A stretch of 5,380 nt of DNA from Eubacterium sp. UBA3782 (GTDB lineage Bacteria; Bacillota; Clostridia; Lachnospirales; Lachnospiraceae): assembly GCA_002368795.1 (NCBI GenBank), contig DFFG01000075.1, positions 93,502 through 98,881 on the forward strand. The letters run 5' to 3'. This document shows, piece after piece, positions 1 to 4,220 of the stretch. The translations under genes and the position numbers were made by a program. Numbering within the stretch: the first letter of the stretch is position 1; each line of letters opens with the position of its first letter. The notes beneath the pieces were generated by a model. The model searched no databases. It was not told the origin of the DNA and was given only the letters and a program-made list of their open reading frames with translations.

Positions 1-1590
1 GCCGAAGGCAGATACATGGATGCCCTGAAGCTGATCAAGCAGGACAACCCGCTTCCGGCTGTCTGCGGCGCGATCTGCAACCGCAGATGTGAGGAGCGCT
101 GCACCAGAGGCACCATCGACCAGCCGGTGGCCATCGATGAGATCAAGAAGTTCATTGCTGCCCAGGAGCTGAACGCCGAGACCCGCTATATCCCCAAGTG
201 CTACAACGATGTGGGCGAGCAGTGGGATGACTACAAGATCGCCGTTATCGGTTCCGGTCCGGCAGGTCTGTCCGCAGCCTACTATCTCAGAACCAAGGGC
301 TATCCGGTCACTGTATTTGAAAAAGAAGAGCAGCCGGGCGGCATGCTGACCTACGGCATCCCGAATTTCCGTCTGGAGAAAAAAGTCATCGACGCTGAGA
401 TCGACGTCATCCGTCAGATGGGCGCCGAGTTCCGCTGCGGCGTTGAAGTCGGCAAGGACGTTACGATCGAGCAGCTCCGTGCCGAGGGCTACAAGGCCTT
501 CTACATTGCGATCGGTCTGCAGAGCGGCAGAAAGGCTGGTATCCCGAATGAGGATCTGGCAATGTCCGGTGTTGAATTCCTGAAGAAGGCAAACAGCACG
601 ATGGGCAAGCTGCTTTCCGGCAAGACCGTTGTCATCGGCGGCGGAAACGTAGCCATCGATACGGCAAGATGCGCACTCCGCGCAGGCGCCACTGAGGTCG
701 AGATGTACTGTCTGGAGGGACCGGATGAGATGCCGGCTGCAAAGGACGAGATCGCCGAGGCAAAGGAAGAGGGCATCCGCGTAAAGAACTGCTGGGGCCC
801 GAAGGAGATCCTGGCAGAGGATGGAAAGATCACCGGCATCGTGCTGAAGCAGTGTGTACAGGTCTACGATAAGGACGGCAGGTTTGCTCCGGTCTATGAT
901 GAGACCGAGACAAAGACAGTTCCCTGCGACCATGTCCTGCTTTCCATCGGACAGTCCGCAGTATGGGGCGATCTTCTGAAAGATACCAAGGTTGAGCTGA
1001 GACCGAACGGAACCGCTGTTGCGGATCCGGTCACTCTGCAGACCGCAGAGCCGGACATCTTCGTGGGCGGCGATATCTTCCACGGCGCGAAGTTCGCCAT
1101 CGATGCGATCGCAGACGGCCGCGAGGGTATGGTTTCCATCAACCGGTTCGTCCATCCGGGTCAGAGCCTGACCATCGCCCGTGACCTCAGAAGATTTGTC
1201 GAGTTCGACCGCGATGATATCCGCGCAGAGTCTTATGACACCGCAAAGCGTCAGGTTCCGGGCATGAAGCCGGGCGTAGCGGCAGATACCTATGAGGATC
1301 TCCGCCTGGCCTTCACCGAGGAGCAGGTACGCAAGGAGGCAGGCAGATGCCTGCACTGCGGCGCATCCTACGTGGATGTAAACCGCTGCATCGGCTGCGG
1401 CCTGTGCACCACCAGATGCGAATTCGATGCGATCCACATCACCAGGGATCATCCGGATGCATCCAGAATGTACACCGCAGAAAACGGAAAGCTCAAAGCG
1501 ATCCTGCCCAACATTGCAAAGCGCGGCCTGAGGATCGCTGCCAGAAAGGCAGAAGAGGTTCCGGTCATCAAGAGACTGAAAAAGAACTAA
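1..1590 (+). CDS. GltD-like FAD-dependent NAD(P) oxidoreductase with N- and C-terminal [4Fe-4S] motifs (5' partial)
   Basis: The reading frame is open from base 1. The first internal ATG (base 16) is not the likely start, because the residues before it (AEGRY) already belong to the conserved N-terminal iron-sulfur domain of glutamate synthase small-subunit relatives. Numbering from that ATG, Cys17, 21, 25 and 29 form a CX3CX3CX3C cluster motif. GSGPAG at 79-84 is the FAD Rossmann loop, and GGGNVA at 208-213 is the second, NAD(P)-binding Rossmann loop. The GGDIF segment near 355, followed by AIDAIADGREG, is the C-terminal FAD-contact region. A C-terminal ferredoxin-like part follows with Cys445/448 and CX2CX2CX3C at 458, 461, 464 and 468. 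Such proteins pass electrons between NAD(P)H, FAD and Fe-S partners in the cytoplasm. The exact partner is not visible, and no glutamate synthase large subunit is present. The basic YRR stretch that contacts NADPH in GltD is replaced by YCLE (231-234). The family call is firm; the physiological reaction is not. Confidence 0.9.
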   Translation, partial: AEGRYMDALKLIKQDNPLPAVCGAICNRRCEERCTRGTIDQPVAIDEIKKFIAAQELNAETRYIPKCYNDVGEQWDDYKIAVIGSGPAGLSAAYYLRTKGYPVTVFEKEEQPGGMLTYGIPNFRLEKKVIDAEIDVIRQMGAEFRCGVEVGKDVTIEQLRAEGYKAFYIAIGLQSGRKAGIPNEDLAMSGVEFLKKANSTMGKLLSGKTVVIGGGNVAIDTARCALRAGATEVEMYCLEGPDEMPAAKDEIAEAKEEGIRVKNCWGPKEILAEDGKITGIVLKQCVQVYDKDGRFAPVYDETETKTVPCDHVLLSIGQSAVWGDLLKDTKVELRPNGTAVADPVTLQTAEPDIFVGGDIFHGAKFAIDAIADGREGMVSINRFVHPGQSLTIARDLRRFVEFDRDDIRAESYDTAKRQVPGMKPGVAADTYEDLRLAFTEEQVRKEAGRCLHCGASYVDVNRCIGCGLCTTRCEFDAIHITRDHPDASRMYTAENGKLKAILPNIAKRGLRIAARKAEEVPVIKRLKKN

Positions 1591-1627
1591 AAAATGATAA
1601 AGCCTGCATATAGGGCTTTGAAAGAAG

Positions 1628-1663
1628 GGGGCTGCCGCACATGCTGTTTCGTGCGGCAGCCCC
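1628..1663 (+). other. Perfect 13-bp intergenic hairpin without a T-tract
   Basis: Bases 1628-1640 are the exact reverse complement of 1651-1663, with a 10-base loop. The stem is GC-rich, as in an intrinsic terminator, but GGTCTGC follows instead of a run of T, so efficient termination is not expected. It lies 37 bases after the oxidoreductase stop and 7 bases before the ribosome binding site of the next gene. A weaker 6-bp hairpin (AAAGCC/GGCTTT, 1599-1619) precedes it. It may be an mRNA-stability or processing element, a pause site, or a decayed terminator. Confidence 0.7.
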
Positions 1664-1685
1664 GGTCTGCAGGAGGGAGACAGCT

Positions 1686-2462
1686 ATGGGGAACAGAATG
1701 TATATCAGCCATCTGCTGACGGATGAAGAAATGCGGGAGGTCTGTGCACGGACAGGCGCGGGTGTGGAGAGCATCGAGTTTTCCATCGCAGAAAACCTGG
1801 ACCGGCTGCCGGAGACGATCAAAAGCTACGATCAGAGACTCTCGTTCATCGGTGCAGAAGGGCTGATCCTCCACGGACCATTTCTCGATCTGGTGCCCTC
1901 GACCTGGGACCGGCTGGTCGAAGACGCGACCCGGATCCGGTTTGGCCAGTGCTGCGAGGCGGCAAAAGCTCTTGGGGCGTCAAAGGTCGTCTTTCATACC
2001 GGCTTCATCCCCAATGCCAATTTCGTCATGGGCTGGGCGGAGCGGCAGGCGGATTTCTTCCGCCGCTTTCTGGAAAAGCATGACAGCGTGGAGATCGTGA
2101 TGGAAAATATGTACGATCCATACGCGGCACCCCTGGCAGACGTGGTTAAGCTGGTGGATCACCCGGGATTCCGGCTCTGCCTGGATTTCGGCCACGCCCA
2201 CTGCTTCGGTCTGGAGCCGGTTCCCATATGGGCCAGGACGCTCTTGCCTTATCTTTCCCACGTGCATGTCCACGATAATCACGGAAGCCACGACGACCAC
2301 GACCACAGAGATGAGCACCTGTCTCTGGGCGCGGGGAACGTGGATCTGGAAACTGTCATCCGGACAATCAAAGAAGCACCGGAGGCGACGGTGACCTTCG
2401 AAAACAATTCGGCCAGTGACGTTCTGGCCAGCTGGGCGTTCCTAAAGGAAAACGGGATATAA
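1686..2462 (+). CDS. Xylose-isomerase-like TIM-barrel protein (sugar phosphate isomerase/epimerase family)
   Basis: The start is set at 1686, giving 258 residues, because AGGAGGG (1671-1677) lies 8 bases upstream. The in-frame ATG at 1641 falls inside a hairpin loop and has no ribosome binding site. The protein shows the pattern of the AP-endonuclease-2/xylose-isomerase-like TIM barrel, with candidate divalent-metal ligands at the ends of successive strands: His63 (LHGPF), His104 (FHTGF), Glu140 (MENMY), Asp167 with His170 (LDFGHAH), His194/His196 (HVHVHD), and a late Glu (TFENN). The LSLGAGNVD segment (212-220) matches the LGxGxxD motif usual in the family. Members isomerise or epimerise sugars or sugar phosphates, or act as endonuclease IV; the substrate cannot be told here. 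The loop at 192-211 is unusually rich in His and Asp. The gene may be read through from the oxidoreductase 95 bases upstream, since no separate promoter was recognised. The length is typical for the family. Confidence 0.85.
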   Translation: MGNRMYISHLLTDEEMREVCARTGAGVESIEFSIAENLDRLPETIKSYDQRLSFIGAEGLILHGPFLDLVPSTWDRLVEDATRIRFGQCCEAAKALGASKVVFHTGFIPNANFVMGWAERQADFFRRFLEKHDSVEIVMENMYDPYAAPLADVVKLVDHPGFRLCLDFGHAHCFGLEPVPIWARTLLPYLSHVHVHDNHGSHDDHDHRDEHLSLGAGNVDLETVIRTIKEAPEATVTFENNSASDVLASWAFLKENGI

Positions 2463-2499
2463 CAAAATCAGACCTGAGCGAAATCAAAAGACAAAAGCC

Positions 2500-2541
2500 T
2501 GCCATGCCGGCGGCTGCAGGTACGGCACGGCATTAAATTTT
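2500..2541 (+). terminator. Weak candidate intrinsic terminator after the isomerase-like gene
   Basis: TGCCATGCCG (2500-2509) pairs with CGGCACGGCA (2523-2532) over 10 positions with a single A-C mismatch and a 13-base loop. A T/A-rich tail (TTAAATTTT, to 2541) follows. The position, 37 bases past the stop codon, fits the end of the upstream transcript. The broken T-tract and the mismatch make it weaker than the two clear terminators further right. Confidence 0.5.
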
Positions 2542-2595
2542 GTGTCGGAGCCATCAGATTTTCATAATCTGGTGATGCGAAAAAACAGTTTCATA

Positions 2596-2604
2596 TGATA
2601 TAAT
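2596..2604 (+). promoter_or_regulatory. Extended -10 promoter for the GtrA-like gene
   Basis: TATAAT at 2599-2604 is a perfect -10 hexamer and is preceded by TG at the extended -10 position (TGATATAAT). No good -35 hexamer is found 16-18 bases upstream (around 2575-2581 it reads ATGCGAA), consistent with an extended -10 promoter. The segment before it is A/T-rich and contains a 9-bp hairpin (2552-2560 with 2566-2574, one G-T wobble, loop TTCAT) that could be an operator or a structural remnant. The expected transcription start is near 2611, giving a leader of about 210 bases. Confidence 0.6.
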
Positions 2605-2610
2605 TATTAA

Positions 2611-2823
2611 GTACGCCGGCACATCCTTTTTTCAAAAGGAAACCGGCAGATAAGGACCGCGGGGCGGTCCCGTAATTCTTCTATGTGTATGCGCGCATAC
2701 GCATAGATGCATCGCAGTTCGGATGACAGCGGGGATATCCGGGTAACGTGATGCTGCCACATGCAGACAGCAGGTCCACAGGATCTGCAGCACATGAAAA
2801 GCACAGCTGACGAAAGGAGTAAT
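2611..2823 (+). promoter_or_regulatory. Structured 5' leader with three consecutive hairpins
   Basis: No coding sequence is evident here. Three hairpins follow one another. The first has outer stem GCCGG/CCGGC (2615-2619 with 2643-2647) and inner stem TCCTTTT/AAAAGGA (2624-2630 with 2634-2640). The second is GGACCGC/GCGGTCC (2654-2660 with 2664-2670, loop GGG). The third is an 11-bp stem (2681-2691 with 2696-2706, loop CGCG, one G-U wobble). A fourth, weaker stem is TGCTG/CAGCA (2752-2756 with 2768-2772). The remainder leads to the AAAGGAG ribosome binding site (2813-2819). I do not recognise a known riboswitch class. No terminator with a U-tract is seen in the leader, so any control would more likely be translational or through RNA stability. 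Confidence 0.5.
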
Positions 2824-3375
2824 ATGAGCAGTTTTGCTGAAAAACATCCAAAGGCGGCACAGTGGATCCGGGAGGGCGGACTCTTCATCATCTTTAGTTA
2901 TGTAGTCACCTTCCTCAAATATCTTATGCTGATGTTCCTGCCGGCATTATTTGCCAAATATGCCAACAACGGCTGGGGATGGCCGGCTCTCAAGGCGTCC
3001 CTCTTCGGAGTACCTTTCACCTTTAACATTATCGGTTATGCGGTTGAGGACGGCGGACTTGCCTACATGCTGGCAAATCTGGTATCCAGTTTCCTGGGTG
3101 AGTGCGTAAACTTCCCCCTGCAGCGGAACATCACATTCAAGAGCAAGGGACCCCTTGCCCTGCAGATCCCGCTGTATTTCCTGGGCTGGTTCGTGATCTT
3201 CCTGATCGTTAACGCCATCAACAGCGTATGGGTCGGTGTGGCCAAGGTCCTGGTTCCCCCGGCAATCTACAACATCGGCACGACCGTCCTGACCGGCGGT
3301 GTGGCTATGGTCGTCTTCTTCGTGGTCAACAAGATCATCTTTGCTCCCGGCTTCGGCGAGAAGAAAAACGCTTGA
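2824..3375 (+). CDS. GtrA-like four-helix integral membrane protein
   Basis: The 183-residue product starts at ATG 2824, with AAAGGAG (2813-2819) 4 bases upstream; the in-frame ATG at 2761 lacks a comparable site. After a short cytoplasmic N-terminus come four hydrophobic segments, at about residues 20-43, 59-97, 111-140 and 148-173, and a charged tail (GEKKNA). The segment NFPLQRNITFKSK (96-108), after the second hydrophobic segment, resembles the GtrA/DPMS-type signature in which an aromatic and basic loop ends in a WxF/TF motif. Known GtrA-type proteins help move or anchor lipid-linked sugars in the membrane for glycosylation of surface polymers. That role is only an inference here, since no glycosyltransferase lies next to the gene. 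It has its own promoter and a strong terminator, so it appears to be a single-gene unit. The membrane topology is confident; the family assignment is moderate. Confidence 0.75.
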   Translation: MSSFAEKHPKAAQWIREGGLFIIFSYVVTFLKYLMLMFLPALFAKYANNGWGWPALKASLFGVPFTFNIIGYAVEDGGLAYMLANLVSSFLGECVNFPLQRNITFKSKGPLALQIPLYFLGWFVIFLIVNAINSVWVGVAKVLVPPAIYNIGTTVLTGGVAMVVFFVVNKIIFAPGFGEKKNA

Positions 3376-3440
3376 TTCCATAGGCAGAAGAGTACCGCAA
3401 GATAAATAAAACGGGCTATTAAATTAAGGTAAAACAAAGA

Positions 3441-3487
3441 AGGACAGGTGAAGTCCCGGAGAAGATCCGGATGCACCTGTCCTTTTT
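3441..3487 (+). terminator. Rho-independent terminator of the GtrA-like gene
   Basis: AGGACAGGTG (3441-3450) pairs perfectly with CACCTGTCCT (3474-3483), followed by T5. The apical part forms a second stem, CCGGA/TCCGG (3456-3460 with 3466-3470), with loop GAAGA. It lies 65 bases after the stop codon. On the other strand the stem is followed by TCTTTGTTTT, so weak bidirectional function is possible. Confidence 0.9.
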
Positions 3488-3491
3488 GCGG

Positions 3492-3597
3492 CCGATAAGA
3501 CAATAAGCCTACGTACGGAAGCATTACGCAAACGGCTTCGGCCTTATCAGGCCTGCAGATTGTTTGCTTTAATGTCTATCGGGCGTAGGCTTTTTTT
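3492..3597 (+). terminator. Second terminator-like structured RNA with competing helices
   Basis: AAGCCTACG (3505-3513) pairs with CGTAGGCTT (3584-3592), and a T7 run ends at 3597, giving a terminator-type helix. Enclosed in it are GCAAAC/GTTTGC (3528-3533 with 3562-3567) and a GGC-TTCG-GCC tetraloop hairpin (3534-3543). A second helix, CCGATA-A-GACA (3492-3502) with TGTCTATCGG (3573-3582), crosses the terminator helix and should exclude it. No intact gene lies between this and the previous terminator, and no promoter was recognised for it. It could be a tandem terminator, a small RNA, or an orphaned leader switch whose gene has been lost. Confidence 0.55.
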
Positions 3598-3603
3598 CCT
3601 GTT

Positions 3604-3802
3604 TTATCTCTGAGATTCCCGCTCCCGCCAGGCGCCTGGCGTGCAGCCGGTCTCCCGGCCGAATACTGTGATGAAGTAATTATAATCGGAAAAAGCCGCA
3701 TTGTTCGGCGATTTCCGCGAGAGGGAGGTCTATGGCGGAAGAGAGCAGGGTTTTGGCTTTTTCGATCCGCAGATGGCAGAGCGCACGGAGTCTTCGGTAA
3801 TC
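3604..3802 (-). pseudogene. Frameshifted AraC-family regulator C-terminal remnant
   Basis: Read on the minus strand, LRIEKAKTLLSS followed by LPLAEIAEQCGF is the linker helix and second helix-turn-helix of an AraC/XylS DNA-binding domain. The frame then breaks in a run of five A (3690-3694 on the + strand). In the shifted frame the rest of the domain continues as SDYNYFITVFGRETG and CTPGAWRERES to a stop at 3604-3606. Removing one base from the run would restore GFSDYNYF exactly, as expected for this family. About 65 residues remain. The first helix-turn-helix and the whole effector-binding part are missing, and the sequence beyond about 3803 is unrelated repeat DNA. It is therefore truncated as well as frameshifted. 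The upstream boundary is approximate. Confidence 0.8.
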
Positions 3803-4029
3803 GCAGCGGCATACATCGGATATGCTGCATCCGGACGCCCGATCCCACGACCGGTCAGGCGAACATCGACATGTCCGTACGGCACGGAGCACACGATAGA
3901 TATCCGGATACGGATCCTACGACGGATCAGGTTAACATTGACATGACTATACAGCATCGTGCGGAGGAATACGGATGTCGGATAGCAGGAAAAAAGAAAA
4001 TCAGAAAAAAATTAGCACTCACCTCTTGA
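3801..4029 (+). pseudogene. Possible remnant of an unrecognised protein with a 24-residue tandem repeat
   Basis: I do not recognise this sequence. In the frame of base 3841 it reads DPTTGQANIDMSV, then 24 residues later DPTTDQVNIDMTI, and remains open to a TGA at 4027-4029. No start codon with a ribosome binding site precedes it. Just left of the first repeat an extra C (3840) breaks the frame: without it the upstream side reads HPDA before DPTT, matching YPDT before the second copy. A stop (TAA 3798-3800) closes that upstream frame. Differences between the two copies fall mainly at third codon positions, suggesting that the frame was once translated. The lysine-rich end runs into the CIRCE element and is probably not ancestral coding sequence. 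Confidence 0.35.
3828..3963 (+). repeat. Imperfect tandem direct repeat, two copies, 72-bp period
   Basis: Copy 1 spans 3828-3891 and copy 2 spans 3901-3963. Over the 51 aligned bases starting with GATCC (3841 and 3913), 37 are identical, and the 17 codons give 11 identical residues. The similarity extends leftward as CATCCGGAC against TATCCGGAT, with a one-base insertion in copy 1. The block lies between the AraC remnant and the clpB control region. Confidence 0.75.
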
Positions 4030-4038
4030 CAGTGCTAA
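4012..4038 (+). promoter_or_regulatory. CIRCE operator (HrcA binding site)
   Basis: TTAGCACTC (4012-4020), a 9-base spacer, then CAGTGCTAA (4030-4038) match the CIRCE consensus TTAGCACTC-N9-GAGTGCTAA at every arm position except the first base of the right arm. HrcA, with GroEL as its activity sensor in Firmicutes, represses heat-shock genes through this inverted repeat. Here it overlaps the -35 hexamer of the promoter driving clpB, so bound HrcA would block RNA polymerase directly. Confidence 0.93.
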
Positions 4039-4054
4039 CAACGGGTGATATAGT
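4026..4054 (+). promoter_or_regulatory. Sigma-A promoter of clpB
   Basis: TTGACA (4026-4031) is a perfect -35 hexamer. After 17 bases, TATAGT (4049-4054) forms the -10, with TG at the extended -10 position (4046-4047). The -35 begins in the CIRCE spacer and ends in its right arm. The A-rich stretch at 3989-4012 lies just upstream and could act as an UP element. Predicted transcription starts near 4061, about 160 bases before the clpB start codon. Confidence 0.88.
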
Positions 4055-4093
4055 ACGATTGTAAGGATGAAGTAGACATAATTCCTTAGGAGG

Positions 4094-4122
4094 AGATGCG
4101 GGCAAAAGGCCCGCATCTTTTT
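4094..4122 (+). terminator. Intrinsic terminator inside the clpB leader
   Basis: AGATGCGGGC (4094-4103) pairs perfectly with GCCCGCATCT (4109-4118) around the loop AAAAG, and T5 (4118-4122) follows. This is a canonical Rho-independent terminator placed about 33-62 bases after the predicted start of the clpB transcript. AGGAGG (4088-4093) sits directly before the stem and an ATG (4096) lies in it, but the 2-base spacing makes translation there unlikely. AGATGC (4125-4130) downstream could pair with GCATCT of the right arm as an alternative. Confidence 0.82.
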
Positions 4123-4220
4123 GCAGATGCCAGGCAGGACCGGACAGCGGATCACGCGGAAGGGTCCATGCGCAGACATCTGTTATATCACTGACAGCAG
4201 ACATGGAAGGAGGTGCCTGT

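Noticed and set aside
2947..3381. A 144-codon ORF on the minus strand opposite the GtrA-like gene.
   Set aside because: It is a shadow of the membrane protein gene, with a charged low-complexity translation, no ribosome binding site, and a less plausible product than the sense strand.
3488..3600. An attC/integron-like or known riboswitch element (c-di-GMP, THF, guanidine).
   Set aside because: The stem ends do not carry the RYYYAAC/GTTRRRY core sites, and the conserved sequence blocks of those riboswitch classes are not present.
3701..3946. A + strand ORF of 81 codons beginning MFGDFRERE.
   Set aside because: It lies antisense to the AraC remnant, has no ribosome binding site, and reads the repeat block in a different frame from the one showing coding-like substitution.
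3730..3957. A - strand ORF (MLYSHVNVNL...) that also shows the repeat in translation.
   Set aside because: Any frame through a tandem repeat shows repetition. The third-position bias of differences favours the + strand frame instead.
4181..4189. TG-T-TATATC as a second, terminator-bypassing promoter for clpB.
   Set aside because: The -10 matches only 4 of 6 positions and no -35 is present 16-18 bases upstream. It is too weak to list, though it would matter if the leader terminator is efficient.
4096..4194. A 32-codon ORF beginning MRAKGPHLF after AGGAGG in the clpB leader, a possible leader peptide.
   Set aside because: The AGGAGG is only 2 bases from the ATG, the start lies in the terminator stem, and the codons show no protein-like pattern.
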